Positions 20,201-28,440 are shown, counted from the first letter of the stretch. The stretch is DNA of 64,000 nucleotides from UBA6522 sp965237785 (GCA_965237785.1 OZ250159.1:682001-746000), one strand, 5' to 3'. The notes: generated by a model not told the origin, from the sequence alone. Numbers and translations: made by a program.

Positions 20201-21452
20201 CTCCGAGCCGCGAATCCATCCGAATGTCTCGCACGAACCACGGATTGTCCTTCGCGCTTTGCTCCAGGTGGCCGAGGATCTGGCGTTTCTCGTCGCTGAA
20301 GAACGCTTGAACGTCGCCGTATAGAACGGTTCCGAGCGGATCCCTGGCGATGATGTCCGCCCGGCCAGGCTTGCTCTGCGCCGCAAGCCACGCGCAAAGC
20401 CCGCGCAAGTCCGTGACCACGGCCCCGTCGTGACCGGTCATAAGAGCCAAGACCCGGCCCAGTGGCAGCCCGTCGGCAATCAGATCCGCCAGGTATCGGC
20501 CCGCAACAAACTCGGCGATTTGACGATGAAAAGGCAGGGCGCGGTCTCCGTCAGGCATCGTGAACAACTGGGTGTGCAGCGCAAGACGGAGCATGTCCTG
20601 GTTCCCGTCCGGCACGTCTTCCAACGCGGGATAGTCCCGCGTGCCCTCGCCATGCAACCGTTCGTATCCCGCCGCACCCGTCAACAACTGAACCGCGAAG
20701 AGCTTTCCGGCCGCTCGCATCAGCCCGGCGGTATCGGCCACCTGCGGTACGGCCATGCGGTGCTCCTGGTTACGCTCCCTCAGCAGGGTCCGGCAGGCCA
20801 TTTCGAATGTCTCCGTCCGAGTAGACGGCCAATTCCCGTCCGCGACCGCTCTCGCCAGCATCCCAAGGCTCTGGGGATTGAACAGCAATTCGCCGACGCC
20901 CCGTTCCCGGGCCGATCCGATAAACGCGCCCGGATCGTCGATCCCGAATATCCCCTGCAAGATGTCTGCAGCGTCCTCCTCCGAAAGCGGATCGAGGTGG
21001 ACGACGCGAACATTGCGATCGGGCGATACAGCCTTCAAGTGGTGGCGGTCGTTGGACCCAAACCAGTCCGCCTCCCGGCAGGACAGACGAAACCTGGGGC
21101 ATCCGAGCCGCGCGAGTTTCGCGCGGATAGCATTCAGGGACGTCCGACCATCGGTGCATCCCGCCCGCTTTTCGTCCAGCCCGTCGATAAACAGCGTCAC
21201 GCCATGCCACCCGGGATCATCGTCAAACGTAACGAAATCCCGTGCCGTGACGTAGTGCCCCTTCGATGCAGCAGCCTGACGCTGAAATTCGACCGTCTTT
21301 CCCGACCCGGGCGCCCCAAGCAGCACATACGCGTCTGCTTCGCTAAACAACTCGAAGGGCACGGGCCTGCGTTCCTTCGGGGCGGCCGGTTCACCGCGCC
21401 CAATCTCAGTACATGTGCGTTGAACGAAATCGTTCACGGCGTTTCGAACCAT
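17283..21452 (-). CDS. Large NACHT/STAND-type NTPase with C-terminal PD-(D/E)XK-like nuclease domain (putative defence protein)
   Basis: The protein has 1389 residues from ATG 21452; a GTG at 21437 would give a tidy 4-bp overlap with the upstream gene. Walker A GAPGSGKT is at 46-53 and Walker B LFIDGLDE at 87-94. A LSCRE sensor-like motif (about 123-127) and a winged-helix-like FHRQIAEFVAGRYL follow, all as in NACHT STAND ATPases. The middle (roughly 350-1200) is long, helical and unassigned, probably a sensor built of repeats. The end contains Asp1279, then E1292-x-K1294 in VPVEIKKS, and a later IYVVFWFG strand, matching a restriction-endonuclease-like core. I infer ATP-dependent, signal-triggered DNA cleavage against phage. 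Known NACHT defence proteins usually carry the effector at the N-terminus, so the C-terminal position is notable. Confidence 0.75.
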   Translation of the reverse strand: MVRNAVNDFVQRTCTEIGRGEPAAPKERRPVPFELFSEADAYVLLGAPGSGKTVEFQRQAAASKGHYVTARDFVTFDDDPGWHGVTLFIDGLDEKRAGCTDGRTSLNAIRAKLARLGCPRFRLSCREADWFGSNDRHHLKAVSPDRNVRVVHLDPLSEEDAADILQGIFGIDDPGAFIGSARERGVGELLFNPQSLGMLARAVADGNWPSTRTETFEMACRTLLRERNQEHRMAVPQVADTAGLMRAAGKLFAVQLLTGAAGYERLHGEGTRDYPALEDVPDGNQDMLRLALHTQLFTMPDGDRALPFHRQIAEFVAGRYLADLIADGLPLGRVLALMTGHDGAVVTDLRGLCAWLAAQSKPGRADIIARDPLGTVLYGDVQAFFSDEKRQILGHLEQSAKDNPWFVRDIRMDSRLGDLVCQGMADVFLDRTTDSRRDDRRQSFVLLLVEMLTHGKPLEGVAPRLLEIVRDETWWPRIRYGSIEAFLRQRGERARALADLKELTQDVHAGAVADPDDDLLGSLMDILYPEALSESEVLDYLRAPKRPDQILSYEYFWTRQLAKRSSCDQMAQILDHLVEMRDWLYAEVRDHGQRANTLRRVPSNLLERYLSTCQDEPDPRRLFDWLGVAGWVGDWNYDIRLGSHARHRIRNWIGERPELLKTLMKLGLQHCIDSMQSSNQYTFNQLIWMERERRLFDAPLPLDFASWCLDRAVATDNHTAAAWLMHRVAETIHRSNGKEVSGKVVDARITGNAVLQRALDERLDALKANEAAIQKSREKPAQRLNERQTEWQALVRGCQIELRENRASLQLLHQLGKAYLGGYGDVVEPTPRERLSNLLGGDEELVETALAGLRSAVSREDLPSDEEVIRLSVQQRMHYLSYPFLAGLDEIFGGQTARDVSLDRDQARLALTMHYNVSVWPRSSEEADGKPRWLPALLNERPELVADVLVGTARSRLRKRGDLSGHFYDLAHSADHKTVARLAALPILSSFPVRCTEQQLSTLRNVLLAACLYCEREPLVELIERKLAFRSMNVAPRVYWLAAGLIVRSALFLARLESYVAGNERRVWRLSQFFASRFDTPSVLIQQLDVAVLSLLIRVMGAMHRPYSLDSDSDEGAMVTPGMEAADRVHGLINQLASDPSGEASKRLERLSVDNGLVAWRAQLIDAKSRQNAIRRDASFKYASVGQVVDVLNEGQPANVADLAALLQNVLKELATEIRHGNTSDWRQYWNEDSNKRPKNPKHEDLCRDALLSDLRSRVEVLGVDAQPEGTYADDKRSDIRASFSGFNVPVEIKKSCHRDVWSAIRCQLIAKYTRDPGADGHGIYVVFWFGDTEHCRPTPGIGGIPSSAGDVEQRLLDGLSAEERRRIGICLIDVAKSYGSRLPNAHKN

Positions 21453-22702
21453 TCCTCGGCCGGAATCGACAGAAACTCTTCCAATGGCACACCCTCTTCT
21501 CCGACAATCACCGCACGTGCTACATCAAAGCGTTCCTCAAAAGCCGCCAGTCCCTTCAGGCTCGGCCTTCGCCGACCGCTCTTGACCTCGACGCTCACGA
21601 GCCGCCGGCCGCGCTGCAGCACGTAATCCACTTCTATTGATTGATCCCTCCAGTAGTGCAGCCGAATGTCCGGCATCGAGGTGTTGAACAGATGCGCACC
21701 GACGGCGCTTTCCACCAAGCGTCCCCAATAGCTGCGATCCGCCTTTGCTTCCTCGAACGTGTACCCGGACAACGCCGACATGAGTGCCGTATTGAGAACG
21801 ATCAACTTGGGGCTGGACGCCCTTCGGCGAAGGGCGCTCCCAGCGTACTTCGGAAGACCGGCAACCAGCCCGGTGTTCGAAAGGAGGTTCAAATACCGCG
21901 CCAGCGTGGTGGTGTTGCCGGCGTCTTGGAGTTGCCCAAGCATCTTGGTATAGGACAGGATTTGCCCGGAGTAGACTGCGGCCAACTCGAACAACTGCTT
22001 GAGCAGCGCCGGTTTGTCCACCCGCTCCATGGCCAGAATATCCCGTTCGATATTCGGCTCCACGAGTGAGCCCAGGACATAGGCGCGCCAACGCTCCTCG
22101 TCTCGAACGAGCGATGCAGCACCCGGATACCCCCCAAAATACACGTAGCCCGGCAGATCCACACCGAAGGCACGCGCCATTTCCGGGAACGTCCAATGCG
22201 ACAGGGGTATCGTCTCGTACCGGCCGGCCAGGCTTTCGCTCATGCCCCTTTGCACGAGCAACGGCGCGGACCCCAACAAGACCACATGCAACCGCCGCCC
22301 GCTGCGCCTGTCGGCATCCCACAGGCCCTTCACGGTTTCCGACCAATTTGGGATTTTCTGGATCTCGTCGATTGCCAGAACCAGGCGCGGCTCGCCGGCT
22401 TCGAGCGTTGCTCGCGCCTGCACCCATTCATCGATCAGCCAGCGTTCGTCCTTGCTGCCTCCCACGCGGGCGGAAGTCTCATCTTCCCCGGCACCGGGAA
22501 TGGCGCTCCCCGTGCCTATCAAACCGCCGTCCGGCTCATCGACCGAAACATAACGGCTCGGACATCCGATCTCTGCAAGTGATTGTTGGACCAGTGTCGT
22601 CTTTCCGATTTGCCGCGGTCCTGTAACGACGATCAGCCAGCGAGGCTCCTCGCCCATACGTTCAAGGAGAATTTCCTTCTGCGCCCGTGAAAACGCCTCC
22701 AT
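21434..22702 (-). CDS. AAA-family ATPase with C-terminal DUF4143 domain
   Basis: The 422-residue protein has an N-terminal P-loop (TGPRQIGKTTL, Walker A), Walker B LAIDEIQKIPNW and a LLGSAP sensor, as in the AAA_14 group. The C-terminal half is DUF4143, with the nuclease-fold-like SIEVDYVLQRG followed by VSVEVKSG (E-x-K). Such proteins are widespread and mostly uncharacterised. Its 3' end overlaps the start of the NACHT-type gene by 19 bp (or 4 bp with the GTG start), so the two are almost certainly co-transcribed and translationally coupled. I take the pair as a unit, with role unknown and defence suspected. Confidence 0.85.
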   Translation of the reverse strand: MEAFSRAQKEILLERMGEEPRWLIVVTGPRQIGKTTLVQQSLAEIGCPSRYVSVDEPDGGLIGTGSAIPGAGEDETSARVGGSKDERWLIDEWVQARATLEAGEPRLVLAIDEIQKIPNWSETVKGLWDADRRSGRRLHVVLLGSAPLLVQRGMSESLAGRYETIPLSHWTFPEMARAFGVDLPGYVYFGGYPGAASLVRDEERWRAYVLGSLVEPNIERDILAMERVDKPALLKQLFELAAVYSGQILSYTKMLGQLQDAGNTTTLARYLNLLSNTGLVAGLPKYAGSALRRRASSPKLIVLNTALMSALSGYTFEEAKADRSYWGRLVESAVGAHLFNTSMPDIRLHYWRDQSIEVDYVLQRGRRLVSVEVKSGRRRPSLKGLAAFEERFDVARAVIVGEEGVPLEEFLSIPAEEWFETP

Positions 22703-22901
22703 GAACGTATGTTATCGTTTTGAGTAATTTTACTCAATGGAATCATTTGGCGTGCCTGCACACGGGAAATCGTACTGTTTGCACGACCCCCAAGACCGCC
22801 CGTGACCCGTGCCGACCAGATGCAGGTGATACCACCCAACAGGGTCGTCCCTACCTCCTGACCAGGGCCTGCTGTTCCGGGCGCATTTTGTCCCCGCATC
22901 A

Positions 22902-22935
22902 CTCACCAATTTCCCGCCGCGGCAAAATTGGTGAG
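22902..22935 (-). terminator. Hairpin downstream of the sulfotransferase-like operon
   Basis: CTCACCAATTT (22902-22912) and AAATTGGTGAG (22925-22935) form a perfect 11-bp stem with a 12-base GC-rich loop. It lies just after the stop of the gene ending at 22951. No U-run follows clearly. The left arm, preceded by CCGCATCA, resembles the dispersed 24-bp repeat. The rest of 22703-22950 shows no gene. Confidence 0.5.
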
Positions 22936-22950
22936 CGATCCAAGCCCCGA

Positions 22951-24519
22951 TCAGTAGTCCTCTTCTTCCTCGGCCAACTCCAGTTCACCGCCCTCGAGCG
23001 GGTTTCCGTCGCCGTGAAACGAGGTGAGCGGTCCCTTCGGCGACAGATCCTTGCCGGCGAGTCCCGGGAAATCGACGCCATAGCGAAGCGGAGACCAGCC
23101 GCCGAACGTGTTTTCGTGCTCCGAGGTGATCAGGGTTTTTACAATGCCCGCATCGGTGACCGGGTTGACATACTCCCAAACCACTTCCCCGTCCGGCGTA
23201 ATTTCGAGAAGACGGCCCACCCGGGACAACTGAGCCATGGTGTTGCCGTTGGGCAGCCGTTGTACTGACGATCCATGGTGGCTGTTGAATCCGTCCGTGG
23301 TGTGGTACATCCAGACGATCTGCTTCGAGAACTGCCGCGTCGCCCGCGCGCCCGGTGCTGCTTCACTCCCCGGCATCGCTTGCGAATATCCGGCGTCCGG
23401 TGGATTCACGTAGCGGCCCCGATCGACGCCTTCGGCATCCAGATACGGATTGATCTGCAGGAGTTCACTTTGAGGGTCTGAATCCCCCTGTCCGCGGGGT
23501 ACCGACAGGCCGTTGTTGAACAGCAATAGATTTCCGGCGCCCGGGAGCCCGTCCTCGATCCACTGGATATCGTGATTGCCGCCCATCTGCTTGTGCCCGG
23601 AAAATTCCTGGAGCGACCAATCCTTCTTTGCATAGTGCGGGTATACGCCCTGACCGTAGTTGGCGGGATTGCCGAAACGATACAGAAAATCGCCCGCCTC
23701 GCTGGCGGCAAGCCGCATGCTCTCCTCGGGATCTCCGGCCTTGAAGGTGCCATCGTGATCGACGATGTAGATCTCGTGCGATCGGTTGGAGCTGATGGCC
23801 AGGTGCCCGTTCTCCGGGTTGTAGTCGATACCGTTCACATGCAGGTAGTCTCGGGAAACCACGCCGAAGTTGATATCGAGCCGGCCCGGGTAATCCGCGA
23901 TGCCTTGCCCCTCACCCACGTAGTTGGCGTGGCCGGGGGAGCGATCCTGAACCACGTGATCCGTGAAGTGGTACTCCCACACCACCTCACCATTGCGGTC
24001 CACCTCCACGATGGCGTCCATTTGCGTGCCTTCGTAGCGCTCGATGGCGTCAGGGTCGGCCCCCAAGGCGATGACCTCGTCGTGAGTCAGGTCGACATTG
24101 GCCACGTACAGGACCGTGAAGTCATCGAGTTCGGCGTTATGGATCCTGAGAAAATCGTGGTGCGGGTGATAGGTCTCGCGGGTCTCGGTGTGTTCCCACA
24201 ACACCTTGCCCTCCCAGTCCACCTGGGCGAACGTCGAGGCCCCCCGGGCACCGAACATGGTGCCGTCCTCGAGCAAATACGCGTCGGTGAAGCCCGGCCA
24301 GTAGTGCACGACCTGCCCCGCCAAATCGAGCAGATACACGCCATTGGCTCCAGACCGGCGGGTTCTTACGAAGAAATAGCCGGGAAACGCCTTTTGAGGG
24401 TCCCAGTAGATCAACTCGGTGGGCCCGCGCGAGGCCTCGTAGGCGGTTACGGTGCCGGCCATGACGGCGAGCAGTCCGCAAACGATGCCGACCGAGCAAT
24501 TTGCAAGTTTGGTTTTCAT
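22951..24519 (-). CDS. Exported aryl-sulfotransferase-like beta-propeller protein (paralogue 1)
   Basis: About 522 residues from ATG 24519, which has GGGAG upstream. An N-terminal signal peptide ends near GTVTAYE. Repeated VDWEGKVLWEH-, VDRNGEVVWEY- and ITPDGEVVWEY-type strands show a beta-propeller. Family blocks of bacterial arylsulfate sulfotransferases are present: GGNHDIQW, LLLFNNG and NSHHGSSVQRLPNGNT. The His residues in GNHD and HHGS are candidates for the catalytic set, but activity is not proven. The C-terminus ends in a strongly acidic tail. It is 43 bp downstream of a close paralogue, suggesting a two-gene operon. Confidence 0.8.
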   Translation of the reverse strand: MKTKLANCSVGIVCGLLAVMAGTVTAYEASRGPTELIYWDPQKAFPGYFFVRTRRSGANGVYLLDLAGQVVHYWPGFTDAYLLEDGTMFGARGASTFAQVDWEGKVLWEHTETRETYHPHHDFLRIHNAELDDFTVLYVANVDLTHDEVIALGADPDAIERYEGTQMDAIVEVDRNGEVVWEYHFTDHVVQDRSPGHANYVGEGQGIADYPGRLDINFGVVSRDYLHVNGIDYNPENGHLAISSNRSHEIYIVDHDGTFKAGDPEESMRLAASEAGDFLYRFGNPANYGQGVYPHYAKKDWSLQEFSGHKQMGGNHDIQWIEDGLPGAGNLLLFNNGLSVPRGQGDSDPQSELLQINPYLDAEGVDRGRYVNPPDAGYSQAMPGSEAAPGARATRQFSKQIVWMYHTTDGFNSHHGSSVQRLPNGNTMAQLSRVGRLLEITPDGEVVWEYVNPVTDAGIVKTLITSEHENTFGGWSPLRYGVDFPGLAGKDLSPKGPLTSFHGDGNPLEGGELELAEEEEDY

Positions 24520-24562
24520 TTGGTTTGACTCCCGATGCGTGGTTGCAGCCACTGCATACGCA

Positions 24563-26068
24563 CTACTCGTGAAACTCCGTGATGGGCCCCTTCGGAGTGA
24601 GATCCTTGCCGGCAAGCCCGGGGTGATCGGGCGCATAGCGATAGGGTGACCATCCCCCCATGATGTTCGTATGCCTGGAGGTGATCACCGTCGTGACGAT
24701 TCCATCCTCGGGGGTGACCGGATTGACGTATTCCCATACGACTTCAGCGTCGGGTGTCACCTCCACCAGACGCCCCGTTCTTGCCAGACTGATCAGCGTG
24801 TTGCCGTTGGGCAGCCTCTGCACGGCCGAACCGTGATAACTGACGAAACCGTCCAGAGGGCGATACGCTCCGACAACCTGCCTGGAAACCCACCTGGTCA
24901 CGGGCGGTTGCCGCCCCGTCGCATCCGTCTCCGGGATGTAGGTGTAGCCGGCCTCGGGTGGATTCACATAGCGACCGGTATCGACTCCGTCGCCGTTCAG
25001 ATACGGGTTGATCTCCAGCACCTCCGACTGCGCATCGCGATCGCGCTGCGCCCGCGGTACCGACATGCCGTTATTGAAGAGCAGCAGGTTCCCCGCACCG
25101 GGCAGCCCTTCCTCGATCCACTGGATATCGTGATTCCCGCCGATCTGGCGGTGACCCGAGTACGGCAGGATGAACCATTCCTTGTCCGAGTAGTAAGGGT
25201 ACTCGCCCTGCCCGTAATTGGCGGGATTGCCGAAACGATACAGAAAATCTCCCGCCTCGCTGGCCGCGAGCCGCAGACTCTCCTCGGGATCGCCCGCCAC
25301 GAACGTGCCGTCATGGTCGACGATGTAGATCTCGAAGAATCGGTTGGAGCTGATGGCGAGGTGACCGAGTTCCGGGTTGTAATCGATGCCGTTGCTGTGC
25401 ATGTAATCGGTGGAGGGTGTGCCCCAATTGATGTCCAGCCGCCCCGGGTAGTCCGCGATGGTCTTGCCGTCGCCGACATGGTTCTTCCGTGACGGAGACA
25501 GGTCCTGGATCAGGTGGTCGCTGAAGCGCCACTCCCAGATGACGTTGCCGTCGCGGTCGACTTCCACGACGGCGTCCATCTCCACATCGTCATAACGCTC
25601 CGCGCGGCTCGGGTCGGCGCCAAGCGCGATCGCCTCGTCATGGGTCATGGCCACGTTGGCGATATACAGCCGCGTGTACTCGCCCAGCGCGGCGTTGAAG
25701 ATCCTCATGTCGTCGTGGTGCGGGCGGTAGCCCTCCCGTGTCTCGGTATGCTCCCACAGGACGTTCCCGTCCCAGTCCACTTCGACGAAGTCCACGCCCC
25801 GTTTACTGCCCACGAGCGTGCCGTCCTCCATGAAGTACGCGCCGGTGAGTTCCGGCCAATACTTGACGACCTCCCCGGCCATATCCACCAGATAGACGCC
25901 GTCGACACGACCCGGGCTCATGATCGTGTAACCGTTGTAGGCTTTCTCGGAATCCCAGTGAATCAACTCCGTGGGTCCGCGCGAGGACTCATAGCCGCCT
26001 GCCAGGTCGAGCACCAGCAAGATACTTATCGCGAACGAAGGCCTGAAATGGATTGGCCGTGTGCTCAT
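24563..26068 (-). CDS. Exported aryl-sulfotransferase-like beta-propeller protein (paralogue 2)
   Basis: The 501-residue paralogue of the downstream gene has the same opening after its signal peptide (YESSRGPTELIHW) and the same propeller strands (VDWDGNVLWEH, VDRDGNVIWEW, VTPDAEVVWEY). It shares the conserved GGNHDIQW, LLLFNNGMS and SYHGSAVQRLPNGNT blocks. The signal peptide lies in residues 1-25. It lacks the acidic C-terminal tail. The two genes probably arose by tandem duplication. Substrate and sulfate donor are unknown; PQQ-like or other periplasmic dehydrogenase activity is an alternative reading of the propeller. Confidence 0.8.
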   Translation of the reverse strand: MSTRPIHFRPSFAISILLVLDLAGGYESSRGPTELIHWDSEKAYNGYTIMSPGRVDGVYLVDMAGEVVKYWPELTGAYFMEDGTLVGSKRGVDFVEVDWDGNVLWEHTETREGYRPHHDDMRIFNAALGEYTRLYIANVAMTHDEAIALGADPSRAERYDDVEMDAVVEVDRDGNVIWEWRFSDHLIQDLSPSRKNHVGDGKTIADYPGRLDINWGTPSTDYMHSNGIDYNPELGHLAISSNRFFEIYIVDHDGTFVAGDPEESLRLAASEAGDFLYRFGNPANYGQGEYPYYSDKEWFILPYSGHRQIGGNHDIQWIEEGLPGAGNLLLFNNGMSVPRAQRDRDAQSEVLEINPYLNGDGVDTGRYVNPPEAGYTYIPETDATGRQPPVTRWVSRQVVGAYRPLDGFVSYHGSAVQRLPNGNTLISLARTGRLVEVTPDAEVVWEYVNPVTPEDGIVTTVITSRHTNIMGGWSPYRYAPDHPGLAGKDLTPKGPITEFHE

Positions 26069-26143
26069 TTTTAATCATCCCCCGAATTGTATTGATGTAC
26101 GACTACAACCCACAGCTTGCGCGAGATGCACCAGCGCCGTGCT

Positions 26144-27391
26144 TTACAAAGCCGTTTCCGCCGCAACCCGCTCCACCTCTCGCCAGACGCGTAGAAGGTT
26201 GCCGCCCCATAGTTTTGCGATGTCCTCCTGGCTATAGCCCCGGCGCACCAATTCCAGTGTCACGTTGGCCGTTTCGCCGGCGTCGAACCAGTCGAGGACG
26301 CCGCCGCCGCCGTCGAAATCGGAACTCAGTCCGACGTGATCGATTCCGATCAGGCTGACGGCGTAATCCACATGGTCGATGAAGTCGCCGACGTCGGCAT
26401 AGCCGATCTCCCGTAGCCGCGTCTTGACCTCCCCCTGCTGCTCAACGGTGAGCGTGAACCAATCCCGGAAACTCTGGGCGCCATACTCCGCCAGGATTGC
26501 ACCCGCGGCGTCCCGAAGCGCCGGCGTCAGCGGTTTGACGAAAGCGGCAAGCGCCGTGGCCTGCATCGCACCGCCATTGTCGCGAAGCGCCAGCAGCGTT
26601 TCGTCGTCGAGGTTACGGGGATGGTCGGCAACCCCGAGTGCATTGGAATGGGAGGCGATGATCGGTGCCCGCGACAGGCGGATCGCGTCCATGGCCGCGG
26701 CCTTGGAGATATGGGAAATATCCACCATGATCCCTATCCGGTTCATCTCGGCGATGGCCTGCTCCCCGAACGCGCTGATGCCGTTGTGCTCCGCGGGTGC
26801 ATCCCCCAGATCCGGTCGCGCCTGCGCGGAATCCGCAAGGTCGTTGTGACCATTGTGGGCGAGCGTCACGTAACGAGCGCCAAGTTGGTGGTAGCGTTCC
26901 AGGGTGGAGAGATCCCTGCCGATGACATAACCGTTCTCGATGCCGATGGCGGCCACCAGCTTTCCGGAGGCGTGGATGCGCTCCGCGCCATCGGCGGAGT
27001 AGGCCAGTTCGATCAGGTCCGGGTACATCTCCTCGGTCATTCGGTGAATGGCATCGAATTTTGTCATCGCATCGGCTTGTGCCCTGGCATAATTCTCGGG
27101 CGTGCGCTGCGTCTGACCGACGTAGACGATGAAGAATCCCATGTCGAGCCCACCGGCCCGCATTTTCCGCAGGTTGACTTGACGGGCCGCGTTGAGCGGG
27201 TCAACGGCTTCGGTGGCGAAGTCGAACGGGATGTCATCGTGACTGTCGATGGTCATCACCGCCTCGTGGATGGCTTGAGCCGACGAAATGGGCATTTCCT
27301 CGCCTTCCTCCAGGGGTTCCCGGTCCGAGCATCCGCCCAATGCCAACACCGGCAAAACGAGTGCGCGGAGTCGCGCGCCGAGCGGTTTCAT
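26144..27391 (-). CDS. Membrane dipeptidase (renal dipeptidase family M19), lipoprotein
   Basis: The 415-residue protein begins with a lipoprotein signal (lipobox LGGC near residue 21). The M19 amidohydrolase fold follows: the metal site SHDDIPF (H-x-D), a Glu in IGIENGYVIG, His in TLAHNGHND, His in VDISHISKAA and in IIASHSNA, and IGIDHVGLSSDFDGGGG near the end. The family cleaves dipeptides, including D-amino acid-containing ones, with two zinc ions, here at the cell envelope. It is on the same strand as the two sulfotransferase-like genes, with 75 bp between, so co-transcription is possible. Confidence 0.9.
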   Translation of the reverse strand: MKPLGARLRALVLPVLALGGCSDREPLEEGEEMPISSAQAIHEAVMTIDSHDDIPFDFATEAVDPLNAARQVNLRKMRAGGLDMGFFIVYVGQTQRTPENYARAQADAMTKFDAIHRMTEEMYPDLIELAYSADGAERIHASGKLVAAIGIENGYVIGRDLSTLERYHQLGARYVTLAHNGHNDLADSAQARPDLGDAPAEHNGISAFGEQAIAEMNRIGIMVDISHISKAAAMDAIRLSRAPIIASHSNALGVADHPRNLDDETLLALRDNGGAMQATALAAFVKPLTPALRDAAGAILAEYGAQSFRDWFTLTVEQQGEVKTRLREIGYADVGDFIDHVDYAVSLIGIDHVGLSSDFDGGGGVLDWFDAGETANVTLELVRRGYSQEDIAKLWGGNLLRVWREVERVAAETAL

Positions 27392-27577
27392 ATGCTTGAC
27401 CCCGTCATGTCATGTTTAGCGATGCCCGATTATATCGCCTATTCCGAAATCCGGTGAGGTGGTGCTCGACCCGTACCCGGCGGAGGCGATGACACTGCAC
27501 CCGGTGAGTCGGTCAACAAGTCTTCCAACGAAGACCCTCGTTGCGTGGAGCCGTTGACGCAGCCGCCCAGCGTGTAC

Positions 27578-27598
27578 ATACCTTGAATAGTTAGGTAT
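27578..27598. promoter_or_regulatory. Inverted repeat upstream of padR-type gene (operator candidate)
   Basis: ATACCT (27578-27583) and AGGTAT (27593-27598) form a perfect inverted repeat with a 9-bp spacer, about 35 bp before the PadR start. A TTGACG hexamer lies at 27554-27559. PadR proteins often repress their own operon through such dyads. Confidence 0.45.
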
Positions 27599-27631
27599 AT
27601 TGGCGGCATCTTTCGCAACGTGCTCGGTGCT

Positions 27632-27970
27632 ATGGGTCAGACCAATCCTCCCTTCATGACGGGCGTCCCCGAATTGCTCGTGCTGCGCCTGCTTTCCCAA
27701 CGTGAAATGTACGGCTACGAACTGGTGAAATCCGTGCGTGTGGTGACCGGCGAAGCGATCGCGTTGGGCGAAGGCGTCATTTACCCGGTCTTGCACGGGC
27801 TGGAAAAGGCCGGGGCCCTGAGCGCCAAGCGCAAGCCCGTGAACGGTCGAACCCGCGTCTACTACGCGGTCACGCCCCAGGGGCGAAAGCGGTTGGAGAT
27901 GCTCAGCCGGGAATGGGGCAGAATCACCACCGGGGTCGATTCCGCGCTGGGCGAGGCCATGCATGCCTGA
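27632..27970 (+). CDS. PadR-family transcriptional regulator
   Basis: The 112-residue winged-helix protein shows the PadR pattern: LLVLRLLSQREMYGYELVKS, then GEGVIYPVLHGLEKAGAL, the wing GRTRVYYAVTPQGRKRLE and a C-terminal dimerisation helix. I use ATG 27632 instead of the upstream GTG because the PadR domain starts directly after it. It overlaps the next gene by 8 bp. PadR genes paired with a small HAAS-type membrane protein are a common arrangement, in which the pair often controls an adjacent transporter; none is seen here. Confidence 0.85.
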   Translation: MGQTNPPFMTGVPELLVLRLLSQREMYGYELVKSVRVVTGEAIALGEGVIYPVLHGLEKAGALSAKRKPVNGRTRVYYAVTPQGRKRLEMLSREWGRITTGVDSALGEAMHA

Positions 27971-28418
27971 ATCTCAACGCTCGCCCCACTTGGCGGAGTT
28001 GAAGGCACTGCGGCGCGAACTCATACGCGGTGGGGTGTCGTCTGCGTTGGTTACCCGGACATTGGCCGAACTCTACGATCACTACGAGGACCTGGAAGCC
28101 GAAGCGCTGGAGGCCGGATGTACGGCGGAAGAGGCGTCGTCCGAGGCGATCGGTCGACTCGGGTCGGGCAGGGCGCTGGCTCAGGAGGTACTGCGGTACC
28201 CGGAGTTCAAGTCCTGGGCCTTCCGCTGGCCCTGGGTTCCGACTGTACTTCGCCAATTGGTCATTTTGACGTCACTTGCTTCGGTGCCCGTATTCGTTGT
28301 GGTGTCGAGAGGGCCGGTTATTGCCCGTTGGTGCGTTTCCGCCGGACTCGCGACGTTGGTGACGGCAAGCCTCCTGTTGCTATTGGGGCGAATGTTTCTT
28401 GGAGTTCCGCCGTTCTAG
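27963..28418 (+). CDS. Small membrane protein with HAAS/DUF1700-like N-terminus, PadR partner
   Basis: The 151-residue protein begins with an amphipathic cytosolic helical domain: LKALRRELIRGGVSSALVTR, then ELYDHYEDLEAEALEAG and EEASSEAIGRLGS. This is the helical-sensor-like module typical of proteins encoded with PadR regulators. Two membrane segments follow (about residues 95-112 and 121-143). It overlaps the padR-type gene by 8 bp and is surely in the same operon. Its function is unknown; membrane-stress or signal relay to PadR is a hypothesis. Confidence 0.75.
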   Translation: MPESQRSPHLAELKALRRELIRGGVSSALVTRTLAELYDHYEDLEAEALEAGCTAEEASSEAIGRLGSGRALAQEVLRYPEFKSWAFRWPWVPTVLRQLVILTSLASVPVFVVVSRGPVIARWCVSAGLATLVTASLLLLLGRMFLGVPPF

Positions 28419-28439
28419 TCCGCCTATTTCACCAATCTG
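28416..28439. repeat. Dispersed 24-bp repeat, copy 3
   Basis: The repeat starts at the TAG stop of the membrane protein gene and fills the short convergent gap to the next gene. It matches the units at 14176 and 16378. Confidence 0.5.
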
Positions 28440-28440
28440 C

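Noticed and set aside
21537..22427. 296-codon alternative frame inside the AAA/DUF4143 gene
   Set aside because: Same-strand shadow frame with Arg/Ala/Gly-rich composition; the AAA frame has complete Walker motifs.
23572..24528. 318-codon plus-strand frame opposite the first sulfotransferase-like gene
   Set aside because: Antisense shadow; the minus strand carries signal peptide and family motifs, the plus strand has none.
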